From Planctomycetaceae bacterium (GTDB lineage Bacteria; Planctomycetota; Planctomycetia; Planctomycetales; Planctomycetaceae): a stretch of 49,432 nucleotides of DNA. Positions 35,207 to 45,905 of the stretch are shown piece after piece. The stretch's first letter is position 1; every line of letters starts with the position of its first letter. The stretch is from positions 1-49,432 of the forward strand of contig JAQWSQ010000165.1 in assembly GCA_029243145.1 (NCBI GenBank), written 5' to 3'. The notes under the pieces were generated by a model. It did no database searches, had not been told where the DNA came from, and saw nothing but the letters and a program-made list of their open reading frames with translations. The translations under genes and the position numbers were made by a program.

Positions 35207-35791
35207 ATGAAACTTCAAGCCATCACGATGATTGCCGTGCTGACAGCTTTTGCAGGAACATCAACGACTACTGTTGAGGCCAACGACTTCATCAAAGTGA
35301 TCAGAACGATCAACGCGATTGATCACGCCGTCAATGGACCAAAATTTAACGGACCAAAATTTGGTCCGAAGCCAATTCATCATCCGATTCACAAACCGAT
35401 CATTTTGCCGCATCCGGGACACGGTCACATTCATCCGAAACCACCCGTTTGCAAGCCACCCATCGTGAAGCCACCGGTTCACATTTGCCACAAATATCAT
35501 AGTCACATTTGTCACTGCCACAAGCCGCCAATCAACAAGCCACCCATGAAGAAATTTACGATGAAGCTGATGAACAATGCCGAAACGAAAATCTTCTTCA
35601 GCCTGAACGGGTTGGACTACCAGATGATGCAGGCCGACGATGTGGAACTTGTGAAAAGCGTGTCTCCTAAAGATCACTTGATCAAATACCATAACGGCGT
35701 CGAAGTGGTGGAATTCCAACTCGACCCGACTGCCGCTTACAGTTTCGAGTGGGAAGGTGAGACTTTGATGCTGTTACAACTTCAAGGATAG
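35207..35791 (+). CDS. Secreted His/Pro/Lys-rich protein, probable metal binding
   Basis: 194 residues from the ATG at 35207, preceded by aaggga. The N-terminus is a Sec signal (KLQAITMIAVLTAFAGTSTT...EA). Residues ~45-125 are low-complexity with repeated HP, KPP and GPK units (GPKFNGPKFGPKP, HHPIHKP, HPGHGHIHPKPP, KPPIVKPPVH) plus HICHKYHSHICHCHK, a cluster of three Cys and five His. The last ~70 residues form a compact beta-like domain (FTMKLMNNAETKIFFSLNG...YSFEWEGETLMLLQLQG). I do not recognise a family for that domain. The His/Cys cluster suggests zinc, copper or nickel binding in the periplasm (inference). The frame runs back to 35120, but those codons lack a signal. A strong terminator follows 28 bp downstream. 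Confidence 0.7.
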   Translation: MKLQAITMIAVLTAFAGTSTTTVEANDFIKVIRTINAIDHAVNGPKFNGPKFGPKPIHHPIHKPIILPHPGHGHIHPKPPVCKPPIVKPPVHICHKYHSHICHCHKPPINKPPMKKFTMKLMNNAETKIFFSLNGLDYQMMQADDVELVKSVSPKDHLIKYHNGVEVVEFQLDPTAAYSFEWEGETLMLLQLQG

Positions 35792-35818
35792 TCACCGCAA
35801 AATTTCAAAATTCTCAAC

Positions 35819-35848
35819 GGGGCTTCGGAAACGGAGCCCTGTTTTTTT
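35819..35848 (+). terminator. Strong rho-independent terminator after the His/Pro-rich gene
   Basis: gggcttcg (35820-35827) pairs with cggagccc (35832-35839) around a GAAA loop, with one extra G-T pair at the base, followed by seven Ts (35842-35848). Confidence 0.9.
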
Positions 35849-35991
35849 GTAGATTCATTCGGCCTTGCTGCATGAAGTTTGTTTTGAGTCTGTTCCAGGT
35901 GCCAAGAGGGATCCGTCGTCCCTCGATGATTCCCGAACACTCAACACCCGTTTCAAGATGTCAAGATTTGGGGACACACTTGAAAAGGATC

Positions 35992-36060
35992 TTCCATACT
36001 CTTGACCGATACTGTTCCATACCCTTGCCCCGGCATCTTCCATACTCTTGAGCAAGTTGT
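35992..36060. repeat. Three tandem copies of a ~23-nt unit
   Basis: ttccatac begins at 35992, 36015 and 36038, an exact 23-nt period. The first and third copies share 17 identical bases, atcttccatactcttga (35989-36005 and 36035-36051). The middle copy has diverged. Confidence 0.7.
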
Positions 36061-36357
36061 TGACTCTCATCGGTTTGCGTTGATTGCGTCATTTTGGTGA
36101 TATGTCGCTTTTTGTTTGGACGTACCTTCCACGTCACGCGAGATCGCCTCCTTTCTCACGTTGCAGCGGTCGTCATTCATCAACAGGCTAACGATTTGTA
36201 ATGACGTTCAAATTGCCAAAGATCGAAATGGTATTGGATCATTTGATTGCAAAATCGGAAATCGATAAACGCTAACTCTGGTTGCGAGAGTTTGGCAAGA
36301 CGAGTTTGAGAGATCAATTAATTGACGCATAGCCGCGAAGACTGAGAGAGGTTGTAG

Positions 36358-36377
36358 CTGCGTTCGCAAGAACGCAG
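36358..36377. repeat. Perfect hairpin ctgcgttc-gcaa-gaacgcag
   Basis: An 8-bp perfect stem with a GNRA-type loop inside the gene-free region. No T run follows, so it is more likely part of a dispersed element than a terminator. Confidence 0.5.
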
Positions 36378-36434
36378 AGAATGGATTTTTACCGCAGAGT
36401 TCGCAGAGAGCGCGGAGAATATTCAATATGGGTG

Positions 36435-36637
36435 TCTGGGGCTCGAACAGCCTTTCAATTTACAATGACGTTTGATTGAGCATCGGGCGACCAATGACGT
36501 CTGCTCATCCATAGCCCCAGGTTTTTCAGCGAATACCTCTTTCATCTGGGGCTATGTTTGGATTCAAGTGAATCGCAGGCAATACCGAAAACCATCTCTT
36601 TCTGGATCGCAACCCTGATAACGCCCCAGCCACCCGA
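36435..36637. repeat. Orphan REP-like cluster matching the RAYT flanks
   Basis: Two inverted modules lie back to back: tctggggct (36435-36443) with catagccccag (36510-36520), and catctggggct (36543-36553) with cgccccagccacccga (36622-36637). The last word is identical to 7295-7310, and catagccccag is identical to 6530-6540. No transposase is present. Confidence 0.7.
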
Positions 36638-36679
36638 CGCGTTTCTCACGCAGAGGCAAAGAGGAAAAACAATTGACTC

Positions 36680-36717
36680 ACTCGAATCCGAGTAGCACCG
36701 ATAGTTGCTCTATCGGT
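36680..36717 (-). terminator. Paired hairpins at the end of the MFS gene
   Basis: accgatag (36697-36704) pairs with ctatcggt (36710-36717) over the MFS stop codon. A second hairpin, actcg-aatc-cgagt, spans 36680-36693. On the minus strand a T-rich stretch follows some 10 nt later. This is a possible but imperfect terminator. Confidence 0.35.
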
Positions 36718-38005
36718 CTGTCGCAAGCATTGTTTTTTGTTGGCTGGCCTCGCCTTTCATAAACAGAAAAGTGGTCACGCACGACCATAAAGAGATCCCC
36801 AGCAGAACGATGAGAAATCGTTCCCAGCTTGCCGCCGCGATACCGCCACCGAAGAAATAAAACAAAGCCGTCGCGCCGAAAACCAGCGCATCGAGTAACG
36901 AAATGAGTACACCCGAATGTGGGCCACCAAACTCAATCGAGAATACGCTCATCGGAATGTAATAGCAGGGCGAGATACATAACCCAAACAGAAACAGCAA
37001 AATGAGTGACAGGTACGTCAGCGCTTGCAGCGTCATGTTGAATTGAGGCATCAGCAGAAAGACACCCAAACATCCCGAAGCCAGTAGCAAGAACCCACCC
37101 ATCAGCCATGCAGTCGTATTCCGGTTCAATTTATCAAAGACGAATCCACCCACGAGAACCGAGATCAGACTGCCGAAGGGAAACGCTGAGGCAGCCATGG
37201 AAGCCTGTTCCACTGGAAGGTCGAGCGTGTCACCCAAAAAAGAAGGGACCATGAGTAAGAAATCCCATAGGATGGTGAGTCCCATCAGGCTACCGGTGAT
37301 CAACCAAAACTGACGACTTCTGGCGAAATACGACAGAGATTGCCAAATGGTCGTGCCATTCAACGGGTGGTGAACGATGTCGTCTGAAGGAGAGGTTTCC
37401 GTGTCCTGCTTAGCAAGTTCCTCGGCAGGCTTCTCCTTCATGAGAATCAGAAACGCGATGGCCACCAAAATTCCAACACCCGAGCAGAGAAATAGCATTA
37501 CTCGCCAGGGGAGTAGAACCAGTAAAGCACCAAATCCGAAAGTGGCAATCAAAGTTCCGACTCGCGAACTGGTCGAGATAATGCCCCAGACACGTCCGTA
37601 CTCATTCGGTTGAAACCAGTTTCCGATCATCTTTGTCATTGCGGGCCAGCCCAACGACTTGGACATCAATGCGAGAAAGAACATCATCTGAAACATGATC
37701 ACGGAACTGGATGCAGCAAACAGCCCAGTGAACGCCGCGCAGCCGGCGAGACCCACGGCGAAAGTGATTCGTCCACCAAATCGATCTGCCGCGTACCCGC
37801 CGATAAATTTTCCGAGAATCGCTCCACAGGTTCCCAATGAGAGAATTTGTCCGAAGACTTCCAGATCAATCCCCAAGGTAGGATCTTTCTGCATGGCCGC
37901 ACCGGCGACTCCGGGAATCATTCGCAATACCATGAACATGGCATAGCCAAAATACATCGCGACGACCGCGAAGATTTGTTGTCTACGAAGTGAATTAGCC
38001 GACAT
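36710..38005 (-). CDS. MFS transporter, organophosphate:phosphate antiporter-like
   Basis: 431 residues from the ATG at 38005 (a TTG at 38011 would add two). Twelve hydrophobic segments are visible, with the MFS signature loop GKFIGGYAADRFGGRI after helix 2 and a central hydrophilic loop (EKPAEELAKQDTETSPSDD). The segment LGWPAMTKMIGNWFQPNEYGRVWGI is strongly reminiscent of GlpT/UhpT (OPA family) transporters, which exchange glycerol-3-phosphate or sugar phosphates for phosphate. The start overlaps the end of the acyltransferase gene by 11 bp, so the two are translationally coupled. Import or flipping of glycerol-3-phosphate or a lysolipid for the acyltransferase is a reasonable inference. 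The substrate is not proven. Confidence 0.85.
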   Translation of the reverse strand: MSANSLRRQQIFAVVAMYFGYAMFMVLRMIPGVAGAAMQKDPTLGIDLEVFGQILSLGTCGAILGKFIGGYAADRFGGRITFAVGLAGCAAFTGLFAASSSVIMFQMMFFLALMSKSLGWPAMTKMIGNWFQPNEYGRVWGIISTSSRVGTLIATFGFGALLVLLPWRVMLFLCSGVGILVAIAFLILMKEKPAEELAKQDTETSPSDDIVHHPLNGTTIWQSLSYFARSRQFWLITGSLMGLTILWDFLLMVPSFLGDTLDLPVEQASMAASAFPFGSLISVLVGGFVFDKLNRNTTAWLMGGFLLLASGCLGVFLLMPQFNMTLQALTYLSLILLFLFGLCISPCYYIPMSVFSIEFGGPHSGVLISLLDALVFGATALFYFFGGGIAAASWERFLIVLLGISLWSCVTTFLFMKGEASQQKTMLATDR

Positions 38006-39263
38006 GTTCAACTACCGCCATTTGGGTAGTCGTTGTGACTCTCTTCGCAGGGGTACGATAAGTCTGACTTTCCAAAGAAAGTTCGGCAATCTTCTCGGTT
38101 AATGATTCTGCCAATTCTTTCATGACAGGGTCTTCGGCGAGAGACTTGTCTCGTTTTCCCTGAACTTCAATCGGCTCGCAAACCTCGATGACGGCTTTCA
38201 GAGGAGGGTGGGGAGATTCATCACCGGAAAGGTGTTCCCAAAAACGTTCGACAGTTTCCAGAATTCGATCTGCGGTCGGATTCTCGTTGACATAATTAGG
38301 AGGATAGAGGCAGAGTTGTTGTGCCATTTCAATGTCTTTGAGTTGTTTGAAACGTCGATCCAGTTCGGCTTGCTCAAGGTTGTTGGCAACCATGTCGGGC
38401 AGAATGGCTTTGCGAAGTTCTTTCACATGGGCAACGACCGAATCGTGTCTCTCTTCTCCCAACCATTCTCTTTCGAGAGGGTGCATCAGGTGATTGATCA
38501 AATTTTCCAAACGTACTTCGTGTGTTCCTTCTTGCGCTGCACCTAAATACTCCATCTCCTTCAGGCTCAACAGTGCCAGACCGACTTTGTAGATTCGTTC
38601 AACCAGTGAGAGATGGTCTTGTGATTTCCAGGAAAGGCGAAGCTCAATGTCCGTCAAGATCTTGCCGGCTGTCTCTTGGATGTCACCTTGAAACAGATAG
38701 CGAATAGCAACAGGCACGACATACACTTTTTGCGAGGGATTTTCTTTCTCAACTTTTCGAGCGGCTGACCGGGCGATGAACGAGACGCCGTCCATGAGGG
38801 CTTTCAGGCGTTCGTTGGCCTGACTGACGGTTCCTTCGGGGAAGAGGACCAGCGGACGATCACCTTCTCGCAGAATATCAATCCCTTGTTGGACGGCTTT
38901 GCGGTCGACCCCTTCTCGATAAATGCTGAAGGCTCCCAGCCGACGCAGAAGGAAGGATTGAAATCGACTTTGTCGAAACAAGTGAGAACTTGCCATCACG
39001 TAAGACGGGCGACGAATGGATTTCGATAGGCCATCAAGAACGAACGCGTCACACATACGACTATGATTGGGAGCTAACAACACACCATGACCGGCATCGG
39101 TGAGAACTTTCAGCTTGTCGGTTCCACGATATTCAAGCTCGGTGACTCCGTAATTTCGACGCAAGATACCCGGCACAAACCAACTCAGGAATCGAGGCCA
39201 CAATTTATTGGTGTGTGGCGGCACGAATTCGTAATTGGAATCAGTAACAACGACAGATGCCAT
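37995..39263 (-). CDS. PlsC-type acyltransferase with C-terminal extension
   Basis: 422 residues. The N-terminal half has the acyl-glycerol-phosphate acyltransferase motifs: NHSRMCD (HX4D, His67 and Asp72), a block II Arg in FSIYREG, FPEGTVS (block III) and VVPVAIRY (block IV). These enzymes acylate glycerol-3-phosphate or lysophosphatidate at the membrane. The remaining ~200 residues are mostly charged helices with no family I recognise, about 170 residues more than E. coli PlsC. The gene overlaps the downstream MFS transporter. In E. coli a transporter and an acyltransferase (LplT-Aas) also form a pair, for lysophospholipid reacylation. The order and transporter type differ here. Confidence 0.85.
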   Translation of the reverse strand: MASVVVTDSNYEFVPPHTNKLWPRFLSWFVPGILRRNYGVTELEYRGTDKLKVLTDAGHGVLLAPNHSRMCDAFVLDGLSKSIRRPSYVMASSHLFRQSRFQSFLLRRLGAFSIYREGVDRKAVQQGIDILREGDRPLVLFPEGTVSQANERLKALMDGVSFIARSAARKVEKENPSQKVYVVPVAIRYLFQGDIQETAGKILTDIELRLSWKSQDHLSLVERIYKVGLALLSLKEMEYLGAAQEGTHEVRLENLINHLMHPLEREWLGEERHDSVVAHVKELRKAILPDMVANNLEQAELDRRFKQLKDIEMAQQLCLYPPNYVNENPTADRILETVERFWEHLSGDESPHPPLKAVIEVCEPIEVQGKRDKSLAEDPVMKELAESLTEKIAELSLESQTYRTPAKRVTTTTQMAVVEHVG

Positions 39264-39380
39264 CAGACGACCCTCTCTTCAGGACCAAAAATGGACCGAA
39301 AACAGCCCATACAGCATTGGGCGTGTTATTGAGGAGGATATCACGAAGAATCTCAGTGCGTGGCAAAAGATTGCCAAAAC

Positions 39381-40784
39381 TTAGGCAATCAGTTCCGGGA
39401 TGATCTCTCCACCGAATTGCGAGAGCTGTTTATAACGCCCGGCGTGGAAGTAGGTCAGCTTGTTGTCGTTGAGTCCCAACAGATGTAACAGCGTGACGTG
39501 AACATCTCGAATGGGGTGAACACAATCGACCGCTTCGGCTCCCAGTTCATCGGTCCCACCAACGATGGCTCCTTTGTTGGTGCCTCCACCCGCCATCAGC
39601 ATTGTCATGGCGTCGATGTTGTGTCCTCGGCCGAGAGAATAGACGCCACCCCGTTTGTTGTTATCGGGAGTTCGTCCGAATTCTCCCGTCCAGACAACCA
39701 ATGTCTCGTCAAGCATGTCGCGGGCTTTCAGATCTTTGATCAACGCGGCCATCGGTTTATCGACGCTGCGGATGCGCGAGGAATGTCCCCGTTCGAGATA
39801 GTCGTGAGAGTCCCAGCCTCCCGAGAATATTTGGACAAATCTAACGCCGTTCTCCACGAGCCGTCGCGCCATCAAACATTGCCGACCGAAGGCTTCTGTT
39901 TCGGGATTGTCGAGGCCGTACATTTTCTGCAAGTGTTGTGGCTCTTTACCGAGATCGATGACATCAGGAACGGCGGTTTGCATGCGGAAGGCGAGTTCAT
40001 AGTTTTCCATGCGGGCGGCAAGGTCGGAATGTTCGGGGTGATTTTCAGCGTGTCGTTCATTGAGGAAGGACAATTCTCGCAATGCTTCTCGTTGATGCTC
40101 CCGATTTTTATAGCCGGGAGACTGCAAATCGAGGATCGGTGATCCCTTGGGGCGCAAACGGGTTCCCTGATAATAGGCGGGCAGGAAGCCGTTACTCCAA
40201 TTGCGTGAACCACCTTGAGGCAAAGCCAGTTCGGTCATTACGACATAGCCGGGAAGGTTCTGGTTCTCAGAACCCAATCCATAAGTGGCCCAAGATCCGA
40301 CAGCCGGGTCTCCTCCCAAACGACTGCCAGTATTCATATGAAAGAGTGCTTCAGGATGGTTCAAAGACTCGGCCTGACAACCGCGAAAATTGCATAGTTC
40401 GTCGGCGACTTCAGGGTCTGCCAGATATTTCCACTGGTCCGACATTTCGAGGCCCGATTGCCCGACCTTGTTGAACTTGAAGGGACTTCCCACAAAGAAT
40501 CGGAATCCTGTCGCGAGGCCGGCGTTGCGTTTGGACTCTTGCTTGTGCATTTCTGTCAGCTTTGGTTTCGGGTCGAAAGTGTCCACGTGACTGGGACCAC
40601 CTTCCATGAAGAGCATGATGCAGGCTTTGGCCTTCGGAGGGTGCATCGGTTTTTTGGGTGCCAATGGACCTGCTTTGGCTTCAGCAGCCAGCAAGTCTGT
40701 GAAGGCCACCGAACCGAGAGATGCCCCCAGACCGTAGAGAAAGTCGCGTCGATTCGTGTTGGGAAAGTTGTGTGGGAGAGTCAT
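39381..40784 (-). CDS. DUF1501 domain protein, Tat-exported (second copy)
   Basis: 467 residues starting NRRDFLYGLGASLGSVAF, a twin-arginine signal. Conserved blocks are ACIMLFMEGGPSHVDTFDPKP, GSWATYGLGSENQNLPGYVV, RRLVENGVRFVQIFSGGWDSH, VVWTGEFGRTPDNN and GRGHN. It parallels the DUF1501 protein at 22556-24025 but is clearly diverged, so it is probably paired with its own cytochrome partner. That partner (PSCyt1/DUF1553) lies upstream on the same strand. However, the gap is 265 bp and contains a hairpin, unlike the 12-bp gap in the first pair, so this gene may be expressed partly on its own. Confidence 0.93.
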   Translation of the reverse strand: MTLPHNFPNTNRRDFLYGLGASLGSVAFTDLLAAEAKAGPLAPKKPMHPPKAKACIMLFMEGGPSHVDTFDPKPKLTEMHKQESKRNAGLATGFRFFVGSPFKFNKVGQSGLEMSDQWKYLADPEVADELCNFRGCQAESLNHPEALFHMNTGSRLGGDPAVGSWATYGLGSENQNLPGYVVMTELALPQGGSRNWSNGFLPAYYQGTRLRPKGSPILDLQSPGYKNREHQREALRELSFLNERHAENHPEHSDLAARMENYELAFRMQTAVPDVIDLGKEPQHLQKMYGLDNPETEAFGRQCLMARRLVENGVRFVQIFSGGWDSHDYLERGHSSRIRSVDKPMAALIKDLKARDMLDETLVVWTGEFGRTPDNNKRGGVYSLGRGHNIDAMTMLMAGGGTNKGAIVGGTDELGAEAVDCVHPIRDVHVTLLHLLGLNDNKLTYFHAGRYKQLSQFGGEIIPELIA

Positions 40785-41049
40785 AGGAGGATTCCGTAAT
40801 CAGTCAGTCGATGATTTGAGTTTATTACCGGGCGATAGTGTAGTGTCATCACATAGATGAAATCTTATCTGGCTGTTTGTAAATCTTTGGAGTGATCATT
40901 TTCAAGATTCCTTCTCCTCCCAAGGAGGAGAGGGTGGCATGCAGGTTGGCAAGATCTTCAATACTGATCCAATTTTCCAAAACCGCTGACTACTAAAATA
41001 ATCCCCTGAAAAAACGAGACACGACACTTACACACGATTAGTTTTATCG
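40785..41049. other. Spacer between DUF1553 and DUF1501 genes with strong hairpin
   Basis: 265 bp. tctcctcc (40913-40920) pairs with ggaggaga (40924-40931) around a 3-nt loop. No T run follows on the minus strand, so it may be an mRNA-processing or stability element. The rest shows nothing. Confidence 0.5.
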
Positions 41050-43944
<2,895 letters not shown>

Positions 43945-43965
43945 GATGATGTCCGTCACGGGTGT

Positions 43966-44625
43966 CTATTGAATGTTGGCAATAATTGCGGTTGTCACTG
44001 CGTTGGTTCGACCTGACTTGAGAGCCTCAAGGATCGAGACATGTTCGGCGTGAATTTCGGCATAGTTTTCCAGTCGTGAATAGCCAAGCAACATCTGCGA
44101 GCAAAGCTTTTTCCAGAGAGGCAGAAAATCGGTTCCTCCACATGCTGCCAAGATTTCTTCGTGAAACTTCATGTCGGCCTTGGCAACTTTGACAACCGCT
44201 TCGGTCTGACAGGCACTTTCGAGTTCTGCGAGAGCCTTCTCCAATTGTTTCCAATCGGCTTCATTGATTTTATCCAACCCCCGCTTAATCACATGACATT
44301 CGATCTGTTGTCGTAGCGAGACGATAAACTCATGATCTTCAGAATCGGGAGGATTACAGACGGTCACTCCCCGATTGGCTTGGTACGCGAGAAAACCCTC
44401 TTGTGACAATTGCAGGAACGCATCACGCACTGGTCCGCGACTAACACCAAACCGTTCCGCCAGTTCTGATTCTCGCAATGCTTGGCCCGCCGGGAATTTT
44501 CCCGAGACGATATCATCACGAATTTGATCGGTGACCTGTTCTCGGATGGTGCGATTGATGGGCGTCATGTGGACGAGGCCTCGTTCTTCAAAATAGGGCG
44601 TTCTTTGGTCCCGAACTGATTGCAT
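43966..44625 (-). CDS. GntR-family regulator with FCD effector domain
   Basis: Up to 219 residues from the ATG at 44625, or 200 from the ATG at 44568, which matches family N-termini better (TPINRTIREQVTDQIRDDIVSGKFPAG). The winged helix-turn-helix contains LAERFGVSRGPVRDAFLQLSQEGFL. The all-helical FCD domain contains LRQQIECHVIKRGL and DMKFHEEILAACG, with the Asp/His positions that usually bind a metal and an organic-acid ligand. The FadR/FCD group typically responds to uronic or other sugar acids. It is the first gene of the transcript that includes the second PSCyt1 gene, so it probably controls that system. A palindrome at 44621-44642 overlaps the upstream start and fits autoregulation, which favours the 44568 start. 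Confidence 0.9.
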   Translation of the reverse strand: MQSVRDQRTPYFEERGLVHMTPINRTIREQVTDQIRDDIVSGKFPAGQALRESELAERFGVSRGPVRDAFLQLSQEGFLAYQANRGVTVCNPPDSEDHEFIVSLRQQIECHVIKRGLDKINEADWKQLEKALAELESACQTEAVVKVAKADMKFHEEILAACGGTDFLPLWKKLCSQMLLGYSRLENYAEIHAEHVSILEALKSGRTNAVTTAIIANIQ

Positions 44626-44642
44626 ATTGTTAACAATTTGCA
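44621..44642. promoter_or_regulatory. Palindromic operator candidate of the GntR regulator
   Basis: A perfect 12-bp palindrome attgttaacaat (44626-44637) is flanked by tgcat and ttgca, which extends the symmetry to most of 22 bp. Position and shape fit a GntR dimer site. Confidence 0.55.
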
Positions 44643-44867
44643 ATTAGATGCAAGTCGTGGGGGATTCATCCTCTATCAAGAATATTCATATCTAGTTGTG
44701 AGATATAGAGATAGGTGATTATTGATAAGATTTTCAGAAATTCCTCCCGAAACATTCCAAGATTCTGCCGCGGCCTGCGAATGACTGGATGAACAACGGG
44801 TACGACTCACGAGTGAGGTCGTCCCGATTAACCTCAAAGACATTTTCAGGCACAGGAGAAACCAATC

Positions 44868-45704
44868 ATGATTAAGAAAGTACTTATGGGAGTCGGAGCG
44901 TTGGCTGTTCTACCTGCTCTTTTCTTTGGAAGAGACGCATCCAGTTACTTCCACACCGCCAAGAACAACATGCGTGACGCCGTGAAGCAGGAAATTCCGG
45001 CGGAATTTGAAGTAGAACGAGTCCGAGACATGGTTGCCAATCTGGTTCCCGACATTCGCCAATGTATGCACGTGATTGCGGGGCAGCAAGTTGATATGGA
45101 GCACTTGCAATCCGATATCGTGCGTCGCGAAGACACTGTCGCCGATCAGGAAAAAATCCTGCTCAGCATGACTAAGGACTTGGATGGTGGTCATCAAGAG
45201 ATTCAGTATGCTTCTCGGACTTACACTTCCGACGAAGTGAAACGCGACTTGGCGGTTCGCTTTGACAAATTCAAAGTCGCCAAGGAAGCATTGCAGCGAG
45301 ATCGCAAGATCTTGAAGGCTCGCGAGAAAGCTCTTGTTGCCAACCAACAGAAGCTCGACAACATGTTGTCGGCCAAACAGGATTTGGAAGTTCAGATTGC
45401 TCAATTAGACGCACGTCTGAAATCGATTCAAGCCGCTGAAACAGTCAGCGAATTGAACTTCGATGACTCACAACTGGCTCAGGCAAAATCTGCCATCCGT
45501 GAGTTAAATAAGTCACTGGATGTTAAGGAACGGATGCTGGAAGTCGAAGGACGATTTACGAATCTGATCCCGACGGAAGATGTCCGTACGGTTCCTGAAG
45601 ACCTGACGTCACAAATTCAGGATTACCTGAACGATTCTGCGGACGATCAACGGGAAGTGTTGCCGCTTGAAACTCCCCTCGCTTTGCGAGCCATCGGCGA
45701 GTGA
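44868..45704 (+). CDS. Exported or membrane-anchored coiled-coil protein
   Basis: 278 residues. The N-terminus (IKKVLMGVGALAVLPALFFG) is a hydrophobic signal or anchor. Residues ~60-220 are almost wholly charged helical heptads (QVDMEHLQSDIVRREDTVADQEKIL..., ALQRDRKILKAREKALVANQQKL, LEVQIAQLDARLKSIQA), predicting two or three long coiled-coil segments, and the C-terminus is acidic. A Shine-Dalgarno sequence (aggagaaa) precedes the start. I recognise this only as a type of planctomycete protein without known function. It lies 201 bp before the kinase gene, with a hairpin in between, and is divergent from the GntR gene. Confidence 0.7.
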   Translation: MIKKVLMGVGALAVLPALFFGRDASSYFHTAKNNMRDAVKQEIPAEFEVERVRDMVANLVPDIRQCMHVIAGQQVDMEHLQSDIVRREDTVADQEKILLSMTKDLDGGHQEIQYASRTYTSDEVKRDLAVRFDKFKVAKEALQRDRKILKAREKALVANQQKLDNMLSAKQDLEVQIAQLDARLKSIQAAETVSELNFDDSQLAQAKSAIRELNKSLDVKERMLEVEGRFTNLIPTEDVRTVPEDLTSQIQDYLNDSADDQREVLPLETPLALRAIGE

Positions 45705-45736
45705 TTGAGGGAATGGATTCCGTGCCTGGAACAAAC

Positions 45737-45802
45737 GGGTCGGGTTCTTCACAGAGCCCGACCCTTTCCCGGCGGAAGACCCGACCCTTTCCCGGCGGAA
45801 GA
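45737..45802 (+). terminator. Hairpin with tandemly duplicated 23-bp 3' arm
   Basis: gggtcggg (45737-45744) pairs with cccgaccc at 45757-45764. The unit 45757-45779 is followed at once by an identical copy, 45780-45802, whose cccgaccc (45780-45787) could pair with the same arm. A short TTT follows each arm. This could be a terminator or attenuator between the coiled-coil and kinase genes. Confidence 0.5.
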
Positions 45803-45905
45803 AAAGAAGTATAAAATCGGCAGAATATGGAGATCTGAATCATCACATGAAGCGTATGATAATCATACCGGGAAATCTCCCAATCTTTGTCAGTAAGACG
45901 TTACG

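Larger units (their letters stand above)
35849..36709. other. Long gene-free region with several repeat types
   Basis: About 860 bp with no credible gene. It holds a 23-nt-period tandem repeat (35992-36060), an 8-bp perfect hairpin with a GCAA loop (36358-36377), a stretch reading accgcagagttcgcagagagcgc (near 36391) of a kind seen as a dispersed repeat in many bacteria, and the orphan REP-like cluster (36435-36637). Confidence 0.65.

Noticed and set aside
35989-36060. Tandem repeats considered as a CRISPR array
   Set aside because: The period is 23 nt with almost no unique spacer and no cas genes nearby.
35855-36070. 71-codon minus-strand frame over the tandem repeat
   Set aside because: It is produced by the 23-nt repeats and has no start signal.
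36208-36426. 72-codon minus-strand frame in the long intergenic region
   Set aside because: It overlaps the hairpin and the cgcagag-type dispersed repeat and resembles no protein, so it is probably chance.
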